This document shows positions 17,344 to 26,627 of a stretch of DNA of 64,000 nucleotides, piece after piece (the first letter of the stretch is position 1; each line of letters opens with the position of its first letter). The position numbers and the translations under genes are program-made. Source of the stretch: Prevotella sp. oral taxon 299 str. F0039. GTDB lineage: Bacteria > Bacteroidota > Bacteroidia > Bacteroidales > Bacteroidaceae. The DNA lies in NCBI RefSeq assembly GCF_000163055.2, contig NC_022124.1, positions 1 through 64,000 of the forward strand, written 5' to 3'. The notes under the pieces are model-generated. The model was given only the letters and a program-made list of their open reading frames with translations. It searched no databases and was not told the origin of the DNA.

Positions 17344-18912
17344 ATGAAACTGAATAATATACAATTCGATTTGAATAGTTTTGCTAGTGAAATGGCAAAG
17401 CTAAAGAACGACCAACATTTTGATTTCCTTGTTACTATTGTTGGTGAAGATTTCGGAGAAGAAGGACTCGGCTGTATCTATATTTTAGAAAACACCTTAA
17501 CACACGAAAGAATGTCGGTTAAGGCGGTAAATGCTAATCGAAATGAGGCTTATATCCCTTCGGTGAGTCATTTATGGAAAGCAGCAGAGATCTTAGAACG
17601 TGAAGTTTATGATTTCTTTGGTATTGTCTTTACAGGTAACCCTGATATGCGTCGCATTTTCTTACGTAGCGACTTCGTGGGATATCCAATGCGTAAAGAC
17701 TATGATATGGACCCAGAAAAGAACAAATATCATCTTTTCGACGATCCAGAACCAGATTATACACTTCAATATTCGCTTAATAAAGAGGGCAAACTAGTTG
17801 CAGAACGCAAACCTTTATTTCACGAAGACGACTTCGTTGTGAATATTGGTCCTCAGCATCCAGCAACACATGGTGTGCTAAGACTTCAAACTATTCTTGA
17901 TGGTGAGACCATTAAGAAAATCTATCCCCACTGCGGTTATATCCACAGAGGTATCGAAAAGATTTCTGAAGGCTTCGTTTATCCACAAACATTAGGCTTT
18001 GCAGATCGTATGGACTACTTGAGTGCGATGCAAACACGTCATGCTTTAGTAGGCGTAGTAGAAGAGGCTTTGGGTGTGGAACTTAGCGATCGCATTAAGT
18101 ATATTCGTACTATTATGGACGAATTGCAACGTATCGACTCTCACTTATTGTTCTATAGCTGTTGCGGTCAGGACCTTGGTGCTTTGACAGCGTTTATCTA
18201 TGGAATGAGAGATCGTGAGGAAGTGCTTAATGTTATGGAAGAAACAACAGGCGGACGACTTATTCAAAACTATTATAGAATAGGTGGTTGCCAAGAAGAT
18301 ATCGACGTAAACTTAGTTGAAAACGTTAAGAAGCTTTGCAAATATCTTAAACCTAAGTTTAAAGAATATCACGATATTCTATCAAGTAACCGTATCTTTA
18401 TGAACCGCTTCAAAGGTGTTGGAGTGTTAAGTAAAGAAGATGCAATAAGCTATGGCTGTACTGGTGGTACTGGTAGAGCAGCAGGTTGGGCTAATGATGT
18501 GCGTAAGCATCATCCTTATGCTATGTATGATAAGGTGGATTTCGATGAAATAACCTTTACACATGGCGATAGCTACGATCGTTATCTTGTGCGTATGGCA
18601 GAACTTGAACAAAGTGTTCGCATCCTAGAACAATTGATAGATAATATTCCAGAAGGCGACTTCTATATCAAACAAAAGGCTGTTATCCGTATTCCAGAGG
18701 GACAATGGTATTTCTCTTGTGAAGGTAGTAGAGGTGAAATTGGTGTTTATCTAGATTCAAAGGGTGACAAAATGCCTTATCGTTTGAAATTCCGTCCTAT
18801 GGGATTGCCACTCGTTTCTGCTCTAGACGAAATGTGTAGAGGTGAGAAGATTGCCGATCTTATTGCAGTAGGAGCATCTTTAGATTATGTAATACCAGAT
18901 ATAGATAGATAA
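17344..18912 (+). CDS. nuoC: NADH-quinone oxidoreductase subunit C/D fusion
   Basis: A 522-residue fusion of NuoC (about residues 1-150, with WKAAEILEREVYDFFGIVF and RRIFLRSDFVGYPMRKDY) and NuoD (about residue 160 to the end). The NuoD part carries VVNIGPQHPATHGVLRL and the quinone-site loop ending in YIHRGIEK. The conserved hydrogenase-like C-terminal segment KFRPMGLPLVSALDEM is present and ends close to VIPDIDR. The fusion is known from several lineages, including Bacteroidetes. The subunit connects cluster N2 to the quinone pocket. It sits 20 bp after nuoB and 2 bp before nuoH. Confidence 0.97.
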   Translation: MKLNNIQFDLNSFASEMAKLKNDQHFDFLVTIVGEDFGEEGLGCIYILENTLTHERMSVKAVNANRNEAYIPSVSHLWKAAEILEREVYDFFGIVFTGNPDMRRIFLRSDFVGYPMRKDYDMDPEKNKYHLFDDPEPDYTLQYSLNKEGKLVAERKPLFHEDDFVVNIGPQHPATHGVLRLQTILDGETIKKIYPHCGYIHRGIEKISEGFVYPQTLGFADRMDYLSAMQTRHALVGVVEEALGVELSDRIKYIRTIMDELQRIDSHLLFYSCCGQDLGALTAFIYGMRDREEVLNVMEETTGGRLIQNYYRIGGCQEDIDVNLVENVKKLCKYLKPKFKEYHDILSSNRIFMNRFKGVGVLSKEDAISYGCTGGTGRAAGWANDVRKHHPYAMYDKVDFDEITFTHGDSYDRYLVRMAELEQSVRILEQLIDNIPEGDFYIKQKAVIRIPEGQWYFSCEGSRGEIGVYLDSKGDKMPYRLKFRPMGLPLVSALDEMCRGEKIADLIAVGASLDYVIPDIDR

Positions 18913-18914
18913 TT

Positions 18915-19997
18915 ATGTTTGATTTTAGTTTAGTAACAACATGGTTCGACTCACTCCTAAGAAATACACTTGGACTAGGAGATTTTATGTCGGTATTGAT
19001 AGAATGTGTGGTTGTGGCTCTCCTAATCTTATTAGGTTATGCTGTGTTGGCAATCATTCTTATTTTTATGGAACGTAAAGTATGTGCTTACTTCCAATGT
19101 CGTTTAGGTCCAATGCGTGTTGGTCCTTGGGGAATTCTGCAGGTATTTGCAGACGTTATCAAAATGTTGATCAAAGAAATCTTCCCCGTAGACAAGGCAG
19201 ATAAGCTACTTTATAATATGGCTCCCTTCTTAGTTCTCATTGGATCGGTAGGCGCTTTCGCCTTTCTTCCATGGAATAAAGGAGCTTCGATCTTAGATTT
19301 TAATGTTGGAGTGTTCTTGATGAGCGCAATATCTAGTATTGGTGTTGTAGGTGTTTTCATCGCAGGATGGAGTTCTAACAATAAGTTTAGTGTTATTTCT
19401 GCTATGCGTGGAGCTGTTCAGATGATTTCTTATGAAATGTCGTTAGGCTTATGTCTTATTACAGCAGTTGTGCTAACAGGAACAATGCAGCTAAGTGGTA
19501 TAGTAGAATCTCAAGCAGATGGCTGGTTGATTTTTAAAGGACACGTTCCTGCTTTAATAGCATTCTTTGTGTTCTTAATCGCTGGTAATGCTGAAGCAAA
19601 CCGTGGTCCATTCGACTTAGCTGAAGCAGAAAGTGAGTTAACTGCAGGTTATCACACTGAATATTCAGGTATGGGATTCGGCTTTTTCTATTTAGCAGAG
19701 TATCTAAACTTGTTTATTGTTGCAGGAACAGCCGCTACAGTCTTCTTAGGAGGATGGATGCCACTTCATGTAAATGGTCTTGATGGATTTAATCAAGTGA
19801 TGGATTATATCCCAGGTATCGTGTGGTTCTTGGCTAAAGCCTTTATACTCATTTGGTTGTTGTTATGGATAAAGTGGACATTCCCACGTCTTCGTATCGA
19901 CCAAATATTGAAACTCGAATGGAAATACTTAATGCCTTTGAGCCTTCTTAACTTAGTGTTAATGACCCTTATGGTTGCTTTGGGCTGGCATTTTTAA
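18915..19997 (+). CDS. nuoH: NADH-quinone oxidoreductase subunit H
   Basis: A 360-residue membrane subunit forming the quinone entry channel at the base of the peripheral arm. Conserved sequences include FMERKVCAYFQCRLGPMRVGP, the acidic loop GNAEANRGPFDLAEAESELTAGYHTEYSG, and FPRLRIDQILKLEWKYLMPL near the C-terminus. About eight hydrophobic helices are visible. It is tightly packed between nuoCD and nuoI. Confidence 0.97.
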   Translation: MFDFSLVTTWFDSLLRNTLGLGDFMSVLIECVVVALLILLGYAVLAIILIFMERKVCAYFQCRLGPMRVGPWGILQVFADVIKMLIKEIFPVDKADKLLYNMAPFLVLIGSVGAFAFLPWNKGASILDFNVGVFLMSAISSIGVVGVFIAGWSSNNKFSVISAMRGAVQMISYEMSLGLCLITAVVLTGTMQLSGIVESQADGWLIFKGHVPALIAFFVFLIAGNAEANRGPFDLAEAESELTAGYHTEYSGMGFGFFYLAEYLNLFIVAGTAATVFLGGWMPLHVNGLDGFNQVMDYIPGIVWFLAKAFILIWLLLWIKWTFPRLRIDQILKLEWKYLMPLSLLNLVLMTLMVALGWHF

Positions 19998-20009
19998 ATC
20001 TACGACGAA

Positions 20010-20621
20010 ATGGAAGATAAAAAAACAACATATTTCGGAGGGATAAAAGAAACTGCAAAGAGTTTACTTACAGGTATGGGTGTTACTTGGAAAGAGTATT
20101 TTACACCAAAGATCACCGAGCAGTATCCCGAGAATAGAAAAACAGTTCACATTTCTGCACGTCATCGTGGTACATTAATTATGCCACATGATGAAGATGG
20201 AAAGAATAAATGTGTGGCTTGTTTAATGTGTGAATCTGCATGTCCCAATGGTACTATACGCATAAAATGGGATAACGTTGTTACCCCAGATGGTAAGAAA
20301 AAACGTTTATTGCAAGACTATGAGTATGACCTTGGCGACTGTATGTTTTGCCAATTGTGCGTGAATGCATGTAATTATGATGCTATTCATTTCTCTAATA
20401 GCTTTGAACACTCAGTATTTAACAGAAATGTTTTGGTGGAACATCTAAACAATCCACCAACAGAAGAGGAAATGAAGCAATATGCAGAGAACGCAAAGAA
20501 AGCAGAAGAAGCTAAGGCTGCAGCTGCAAAAGCAAAGGCAGAAGCAGAGGCTGCAAAGGCTAAAGCAGAGGCAGAAGCTGCTAACAATGTAGAAACAACA
20601 AAAGCAGAGGAGGAAAAATAA
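20010..20621 (+). CDS. nuoI: NADH-quinone oxidoreductase subunit I with Ala/Lys/Glu-rich tail
   Basis: A 203-residue iron-sulfur subunit carrying the two 4Fe-4S clusters N6a and N6b. Motif one is CVACLMCESACP and motif two is CMFCQLCVNAC (Asn rather than Pro follows). The core ends near residue 150. The last ~45 residues are a low-complexity charged helix of Ala, Lys and Glu (AEEAKAAAAKAKAEAEAAKA and similar), not part of the standard subunit. It may be a coiled-coil contact or a neutral expansion. It sits 12 bp after nuoH and 3 bp before nuoJ. Confidence 0.96.
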   Translation: MEDKKTTYFGGIKETAKSLLTGMGVTWKEYFTPKITEQYPENRKTVHISARHRGTLIMPHDEDGKNKCVACLMCESACPNGTIRIKWDNVVTPDGKKKRLLQDYEYDLGDCMFCQLCVNACNYDAIHFSNSFEHSVFNRNVLVEHLNNPPTEEEMKQYAENAKKAEEAKAAAAKAKAEAEAAKAKAEAEAANNVETTKAEEEK

Positions 20622-20624
20622 ACT

Positions 20625-21149
20625 ATGGCAAACTTAATTATGTTTTGTATCTTAGCCGTAATTATCCTTGGATCGGCTATCGTTTGCGTTACAACAAAAC
20701 GCATTATGCGTGCTGCAACCTTTCTCTTGTTTGTGTTGTTTGGCGTTGCAGGAATCTATTTCCTATTAGGTTACACCTTCTTAGGAGCTGCTCAGATATC
20801 TATTTACGCAGGTGGTATCACTATGGTATATATCTTTGCAATTCAACTTGTATCAAAACGAACTCTACAAGGTTTGCAAGAATCATTTAGCTTGAAGAAG
20901 TCTTTGGGCGGAGTTCTTGTGGCTTTAGTGGGCTTAGTGATGTTTCTTGTGATTTTTGCAAAGAATGAATTCATTGGTAATGTCGTGGATTTAGGTCTAG
21001 CAAATGAAGTGAGCATGCACGAAGTTGGTACTACTTTGATTGGAACAGATAAAGGACAATATGCCCTTCCTTTTGAGTTGATCTCAGTGTTCCTATTGGC
21101 ATGTATCATTGGAGGTGTAATGATTGCACGAAAGGAGGATAAAAAATGA
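20625..21149 (+). CDS. nuoJ: NADH-quinone oxidoreductase subunit J
   Basis: A 174-residue membrane subunit with five hydrophobic helices. The helix-3 region FLLGYTFLGAAQISIYAGGI carries the family Gly-rich pi-bulge segment. Its stop overlaps the nuoK start by 4 bp (ATGA). The subunit takes part in coupling quinone reduction to the proton channels. Confidence 0.95.
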   Translation: MANLIMFCILAVIILGSAIVCVTTKRIMRAATFLLFVLFGVAGIYFLLGYTFLGAAQISIYAGGITMVYIFAIQLVSKRTLQGLQESFSLKKSLGGVLVALVGLVMFLVIFAKNEFIGNVVDLGLANEVSMHEVGTTLIGTDKGQYALPFELISVFLLACIIGGVMIARKEDKK

Positions 21150-21454
21150 TTTCAGTATATGCTTTATTAGCGTTAAGTACGCTATTATTCTTTATAGGAG
21201 TATTTGGTTTCATTACACGAAGAAACCTAATAGCGATGCTCATCTCTATTGAGTTAGTATTGAACTCAGTGGATATTAACTTCGCAGTTTTTAATCGTAT
21301 GCTTCACCCCAATAATGCAGAGGGATTTTTCTTTACATTATTCTCGATGGGAGTTGCTGCTGCAGAGACTGCTGTTGCCATCGCTATAATTATTAATGTG
21401 TACCATAATCTGAAGAATGATCAGGTGAACGGTATTGAAAACATGAAATTTTAA
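21146..21454 (+). CDS. nuoK: NADH-quinone oxidoreductase subunit K
   Basis: A 102-residue membrane subunit with three helices and the conserved glutamates in helices 2 and 3: ISIELVLNSVDINF and GVAAAETAVAIAI. It is an MrpC-like component of the proton path. It is translationally coupled to nuoJ and lies 8 bp before nuoL. Confidence 0.96.
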   Translation: MISVYALLALSTLLFFIGVFGFITRRNLIAMLISIELVLNSVDINFAVFNRMLHPNNAEGFFFTLFSMGVAAAETAVAIAIIINVYHNLKNDQVNGIENMKF

Positions 21455-21462
21455 AAAGGATT

Positions 21463-23424
21463 ATGGATTACAGTTTTGTCTTTTTAATACTTCTTTTACC
21501 TGCACTTTCTGCCATTGTTCTTGGTTTGGCAGGTATGAAGATGAGTCATAAAGTGGCTGGTCTGATAGGAACATTGGTGTTAGGAACACTTTTTTCATTA
21601 TCTCTTTACACTGCGATTGAGTATTTCTTGATTCAAGGTAGAGGAGCTGATGGATTGTATCCAACCATCACTGCATTTAATATTAACTGGCTTCATTTTA
21701 ATGAATTTTTGACTTTCAATATTGGTTTCCGCCTCACCCCAATCTCGGTTATGATGTTGGTGGTAATCACTACTGTTAGTTTTATGGTGCATATCTACTC
21801 ATTTGGATACATGCATGGCGAGAAAGGCTTCCAACGTTACTATGCTTATCTCTCATTGTTTACAATGTCTATGCTTGGATTAGTTGTTGCAACTAATATA
21901 TTCCAAATGTATTTATTCTGGGAGTTAGTGGGAGTTAGCTCATACTTGCTAATCGGTTTCTACTATCCACAGCAAGCTGCGGTGTCAGCATCAAAGAAAG
22001 CGTTCATCGTTACACGCTTTGCTGACTTGTTCTTCCTTATCGGTATCCTTGTATATAGTTATTATGTAGGAACCTTTAACTATGATCTTACAGCAATGCC
22101 AGAGCTTGCAGGAAAGGCAGCAGCTGCCGCTTCGATACTTCCTTGGGCTTTATTCTTGATGTTTATCGGTGGTGCAGGTAAGAGTGCTATGTTCCCATTG
22201 CATATCTGGTTGCCTGATGCTATGGAAGGACCAACACCAGTTTCTGCGCTAATTCACGCTGCAACGATGGTTGTTGCTGGTGTTTATTTAACAGCAAGTT
22301 TATTCCCCTTGTTCGTACAATACGCTCCAGAGCAACTTCATTGGATTGCTTATATAGCAGCATTCACCGCTTTTTATGCAGCAGCAGTTGCTTGTGTACA
22401 AAGCGATATCAAACGTGTATTGGCATTCTCTACCATCTCTCAGATTGGTTTTATGTTGGTTGCTCTTGGTGTTTGCTTACCAGATGCAGCAACAAGTGCC
22501 GTTGCACACACAGAAGAATATGCTGATGTAGAAGGCTTAGGATATATGGCTAGTATGTTCCATTTGTTCACTCATGCTATGTTTAAGGCATGTTTATTCC
22601 TTGGAGCAGGTTGTATTATTCACGCAGTGCATTCAAACGAGAAAGCATATATGGGTGGCTTACGTAAGTATATGCCAATAACTCATATCACCTTCTTAAT
22701 CTCTTGTCTTGCTATTTCAGGTATTCCACCTTTCAGTGGATTCTTCTCAAAAGATGAAATATTAGTTGCTTGTTATCACTTTAGCCCATTGATGGGAGCA
22801 ATAATGAGTGGAATAGCAATGATGACAGCGTTCTATATGTTCCGTTTGTATTATGTAATTTTCTGGGGAAAGAGCTATTACGAAGCAAATATTGATAATG
22901 GAGCACACAAACCACATGAAGCACCATTAGTAATGACCTTCCCTTTGATATTCTTATCAATCATAACAGTTCTTTGTGGCTTTATTCCTTTCGGACAATA
23001 TGTATCTGCTAACGGAATAGGTTTCACGACTCACATGCATTGGAACGTAGCTTTAACAAGTGTTGGTTTAGCAGTTGTTGCGATTATTGCAGCAACATTG
23101 ATGTACAAAGGTGAAGAAACACCATTTGCAGACAAGCTTGCTAAAACATTCCCAACACTTCATAAGGCGGCATATCGTCGTTTCTATATGGACGAAGTAT
23201 GGCAATTTGTTACTCATAAGATTATCTTCCGCTTTGTAAGTACACCTATCGCATGGTTCGATAAGCATGTTATCGATGGTACATTCGACTTCCTTGCATG
23301 GGGAGCAAATGAAGGTGCAGAGACAATTCGTCCATGGCAAAGTGGTGATGTACGTAAATATGCAGCATGGTTCTTAACTGGTGCCGTTGCATTAACATTA
23401 GTATTACTTAGTATATTGAACTAA
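21463..23424 (+). CDS. nuoL: NADH-quinone oxidoreductase subunit L
   Basis: A 653-residue antiporter-like proton pump with a C-terminal lateral-helix extension. Family landmarks are FWELVGVSSYLLIGFYY with the key Glu, the segment GGAGKSAMFPLHIWLPDAMEGPTPVSALIHAATMV with the conserved lysines and histidines, and SDIKRVLAFSTISQIGFM. The C-terminal ~120 residues hold a helix spanning the membrane arm (RRFYMDEVWQFVTHKIIFRF). Position and length are standard. Confidence 0.97.
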   Translation: MDYSFVFLILLLPALSAIVLGLAGMKMSHKVAGLIGTLVLGTLFSLSLYTAIEYFLIQGRGADGLYPTITAFNINWLHFNEFLTFNIGFRLTPISVMMLVVITTVSFMVHIYSFGYMHGEKGFQRYYAYLSLFTMSMLGLVVATNIFQMYLFWELVGVSSYLLIGFYYPQQAAVSASKKAFIVTRFADLFFLIGILVYSYYVGTFNYDLTAMPELAGKAAAAASILPWALFLMFIGGAGKSAMFPLHIWLPDAMEGPTPVSALIHAATMVVAGVYLTASLFPLFVQYAPEQLHWIAYIAAFTAFYAAAVACVQSDIKRVLAFSTISQIGFMLVALGVCLPDAATSAVAHTEEYADVEGLGYMASMFHLFTHAMFKACLFLGAGCIIHAVHSNEKAYMGGLRKYMPITHITFLISCLAISGIPPFSGFFSKDEILVACYHFSPLMGAIMSGIAMMTAFYMFRLYYVIFWGKSYYEANIDNGAHKPHEAPLVMTFPLIFLSIITVLCGFIPFGQYVSANGIGFTTHMHWNVALTSVGLAVVAIIAATLMYKGEETPFADKLAKTFPTLHKAAYRRFYMDEVWQFVTHKIIFRFVSTPIAWFDKHVIDGTFDFLAWGANEGAETIRPWQSGDVRKYAAWFLTGAVALTLVLLSILN

Positions 23425-23425
23425 A

Positions 23426-24931
23426 ATGAGCATATTAACATTATTTGTAGTCATTCCCGTAATTATGTTGTTGGGTTTATGGTTAAGCCGAAATCTAGCA
23501 CAAATACGTGGTGTAATGGTTGTTGGTGCAACTGCTTTGTTAGCATTGTCAGCTTGGTTAACCATTACTTTCATTCAGATGCGCAATGCAGGCAATACAG
23601 ATCCAATGTTGTTCACCTACAGTGTGCCCTGGTTTAAGTCGTTGAATATCGCTTATAGTGTAGGCGTTGATGGCGTTTCTGTTGTGATGATCCTTTTATC
23701 AAGTATCATTGTGTTTACAGGAACCTTTGCTTCTTGGCAGTTAAAGCCCTTAACAAAAGAATACTTCCTTTGGTTTGTTCTTCTATCTATAGGTGTTTAT
23801 GGATTCTTTATCTCGACAGATATGTTCACAATGTTCATGTTTTACGAGGTTGCACTTATCCCAATGTACCTTCTTATTGGTGTATGGGGTAGTGGTAAGA
23901 AAGAATATGCAGCAATGAAGCTAACCCTTATGCTTATGGGAGGCTCGGCATTACTTATCATTGGTATTCTTGGTATCTACTTCTTCAGTGGTGCTACAAC
24001 CATGAATGTACAAGAGTTAGCTGCTCTTCACAATATTCCTAGTGGAGTTCAAAATGTTCTTTTCCCATTTGTGTTTATTGGTTTTGGTGTTCTTGGAGCA
24101 CTTTTCCCATTCCACACATGGTCTCCTGATGGTCATGCATCAGCTCCTACAGCTGTTTCAATGCTCCATGCTGGTGTATTGATGAAGCTAGGAGGATATG
24201 GATGTTTCCGTATTGCGATGTATCTATTGCCTAATGCAGCTCACGATTTGTCTTGGATCTTCCTTATCCTCACAACCTGTTCAGTTGTATATGGTGCATT
24301 CTCAGCTTGTGTTCAAACCGACTTGAAATATATCAATGCTTATTCTTCAGTGTCACACTGTGGTTTAGTGCTTTTCGCATTATTGATGATGACTCAAACA
24401 TCATGCACAGGAGCAGTACTTCAGATGTTGTCTCACGGTTTAATGACAGCCTTGTTCTTTGCTCTAATCGGTATGATTTATGGTAGAACACATACAAGAG
24501 ATATCCGTCAGTTAGGTGGTTTGATGAAGATTATGCCATTCCTTAGTGTTGGATATGTAGTTGCTGGTCTTGCAAACCTTGGTCTTCCAGGATTTAGTGG
24601 ATTCGTTGCAGAGATGACAGTCTTTGTAGGTTCATTTGAAAATGGCGACACCTTCCACAGAGTTTGTACCATCATTGCTTGTACAAGTATTGTAACAACA
24701 GCGGTATACATTCTAAGAACAGTGGGAAAGATCTTGTATGGCAAAGTTGCAGATCCACACTTTGAAGAATTGACAGATGCAACATGGGACGAACGTTTCT
24801 CAGTTATCTGCTTAATCTTCTGTGTTGCAGCTCTTGGTATTGCACCATTCTGGGCAAGCAACATCATCAACAGCAGCTTAGGTCCATTGTTACACCATAT
24901 TCATAAATTTGGTGCAGTAGCAACAATGTAA
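23426..24931 (+). CDS. nuoM: NADH-quinone oxidoreductase subunit M
   Basis: A 501-residue antiporter-like membrane subunit. Conserved parts are MFMFYEVALIPMYLLIGVWG with the essential Glu, FPFHTWSPDGHASAPTAVSM, and TDLKYINAYSSVSHCGLVL with the lysine of the proton channel. It begins one base after the nuoL stop codon. Confidence 0.97.
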   Translation: MSILTLFVVIPVIMLLGLWLSRNLAQIRGVMVVGATALLALSAWLTITFIQMRNAGNTDPMLFTYSVPWFKSLNIAYSVGVDGVSVVMILLSSIIVFTGTFASWQLKPLTKEYFLWFVLLSIGVYGFFISTDMFTMFMFYEVALIPMYLLIGVWGSGKKEYAAMKLTLMLMGGSALLIIGILGIYFFSGATTMNVQELAALHNIPSGVQNVLFPFVFIGFGVLGALFPFHTWSPDGHASAPTAVSMLHAGVLMKLGGYGCFRIAMYLLPNAAHDLSWIFLILTTCSVVYGAFSACVQTDLKYINAYSSVSHCGLVLFALLMMTQTSCTGAVLQMLSHGLMTALFFALIGMIYGRTHTRDIRQLGGLMKIMPFLSVGYVVAGLANLGLPGFSGFVAEMTVFVGSFENGDTFHRVCTIIACTSIVTTAVYILRTVGKILYGKVADPHFEELTDATWDERFSVICLIFCVAALGIAPFWASNIINSSLGPLLHHIHKFGAVATM

Positions 24932-24965
24932 GTATTATTCATCGCAATAAAAAATATTTTAGATA

Positions 24966-26396
24966 ATGAATTACGGTCAATTTCTAACAATGCAGCCAGA
25001 GGTTAGTTTAATGGCACTATTGGTTATTACCTTTATTGCCGACTTTATCTCAGCTGGAAAAGAACGTCGTTGGTTCAATCCATTGGTGTGTGTGCTTATG
25101 TTGCTACATCTTGTGTTGAACTTTCAGCCATCAGTTGCCATGGAAGCCTTTGGTGGAATGTATCAAACCAACTCATCAATAAGTGTTATTAAAACAATAC
25201 TTGCGTTGGGTACACTACTAGTTTTCATTCAAAGTCGTACATGGTTACAACGTAATGATACCTCATTTAAAGAAGGAGAATTTTACCTTTTAATCATCTC
25301 AACATTGTTGGGTATGAACATGATGGTAAGCGCAGGACACTTCCTTTTATTCTTCTTGGGACTCGAAATGGCGTCAGTTCCAATGGCATGTCTAGTGGCA
25401 TTCGACAAATATCGTCACAATTCAGCAGAAGCAGGTGCTAAGTTCATACTTACAGCAACCTTCTCAAGTGGTGTAATGTTGTTCGGTATTTCACTTATTT
25501 ACGGAGCAGTAGGAACATTATATTTCAACGATTGCGCATCACTTATCACAGCATCACCTCTAACCATTGCTGGTTTGGTGTTCTTCTTTAGTGGTTTAGC
25601 ATTCAAAATATCATTGGTTCCATTCCACTTCTGGACAGCAGATACCTATCAAGGAGCCCCAACAACAGTTACAGGTTACTTATCGGTAGTATCTAAGGGA
25701 GCTGCAACTTTTGCTTCACTAACAATCCTTATGAAAGTGTTTGTAAATATGGTAGAACATTGGCAAATACTTCTTTACATCCTAATTGTATTGAGTATCA
25801 CCATTGGAAACCTTTTTGCAATTCGCCAAACAGAGCTAAAACGCTTCATGGCATTTAGTTCAATATCACAAGCTGGTTATATTATGTTGGCAGTAGTTGC
25901 CGACAATGCAATGGGTATTGCTGCTCTTTCATATTATGTGTTGATTTATGTTGTAGCCAATCTTGCCGTGTTTACAATTATTGGTGCTATTGAAGAGCGT
26001 AACAACGGAGTTACCGATATTGAGGCATATAATGGTTTATACACCACCAATCCAAAACTTTCGTTCATCATGACCCTTGCTTTGTTCTCATTAGGTGGTA
26101 TTCCTCCATTCGCAGGTATGTTCAGTAAGTTCTTTGTTTTCATGTCTGCAGTAGAGCAAGGCTCAACACTTTCTTATGTAATAGTGTTCATTGCCTTGAT
26201 CAACACGGTTGTAAGTTTATACTATTATCTATTGATAGTAAAAGCAATGTATATCAACAAGAGCGAAAATCCTTTGCCAACATTCAAGTCAGATGTTAAC
26301 ACAAAGATTACACTTGCACTTTGCACCATCGGTGTATTGTTGTTTGGTGTATGCTCTTGTATCTTCGAATACATCGCAGCCAACGTGACAATATAA
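24966..26396 (+). CDS. nuoN: NADH-quinone oxidoreductase subunit N
   Basis: A 476-residue antiporter-like membrane subunit closing the operon. Visible landmarks are [20 protein letters not shown] with the key Glu, [21 protein letters not shown], and [19 protein letters not shown]. No nuoE, nuoF or nuoG follows, so this complex lacks the NADH-oxidising module, as is usual in Bacteroidetes. A different electron donor, perhaps ferredoxin or flavodoxin, has to be assumed. A strong terminator follows within 100 bp. Confidence 0.97.
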   Translation: MNYGQFLTMQPEVSLMALLVITFIADFISAGKERRWFNPLVCVLMLLHLVLNFQPSVAMEAFGGMYQTNSSISVIKTILALGTLLVFIQSRTWLQRNDTSFKEGEFYLLIISTLLGMNMMVSAGHFLLFFLGLEMASVPMACLVAFDKYRHNSAEAGAKFILTATFSSGVMLFGISLIYGAVGTLYFNDCASLITASPLTIAGLVFFFSGLAFKISLVPFHFWTADTYQGAPTTVTGYLSVVSKGAATFASLTILMKVFVNMVEHWQILLYILIVLSITIGNLFAIRQTELKRFMAFSSISQAGYIMLAVVADNAMGIAALSYYVLIYVVANLAVFTIIGAIEERNNGVTDIEAYNGLYTTNPKLSFIMTLALFSLGGIPPFAGMFSKFFVFMSAVEQGSTLSYVIVFIALINTVVSLYYYLLIVKAMYINKSENPLPTFKSDVNTKITLALCTIGVLLFGVCSCIFEYIAANVTI

Positions 26397-26443
26397 GATA
26401 GGACGTTTCTCTATTAGTACAATAGGGTAGTATTATATTATTC

Positions 26444-26486
26444 AAAATCAGCACCTACAGAATACAATACTGCAGGTGCTGATTTT
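26444..26486 (+). terminator. Terminator of the nuo operon
   Basis: A perfect 13-bp stem AAAATCAGCACCT / AGGTGCTGATTTT (26444-26456 with 26474-26486) with a 17-nt loop and T runs. It can act on both strands, which suits its place between the convergent nuo operon and mnmE. Confidence 0.9.
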
Positions 26487-26627
26487 ATGTTCACTTTTTA
26501 TTTTTACTTATCTTTTTATAAAATCATATATAAAATAGTCTTCTCTTATATATGATTGTCTGCTAGATATCTTCCTAATCTAAATATTTTGGAGAATATT
26601 TAGGGGGAATAATATTTCTTTTGTCGG

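Noticed and set aside
26580..26603. Hairpin CTAAATATT-N6-AATATTTAG as the mnmE terminator
   Set aside because: It is a 9-bp A/T stem without a T run on either side; the strong bidirectional terminator at 26444-26486 is the better candidate.
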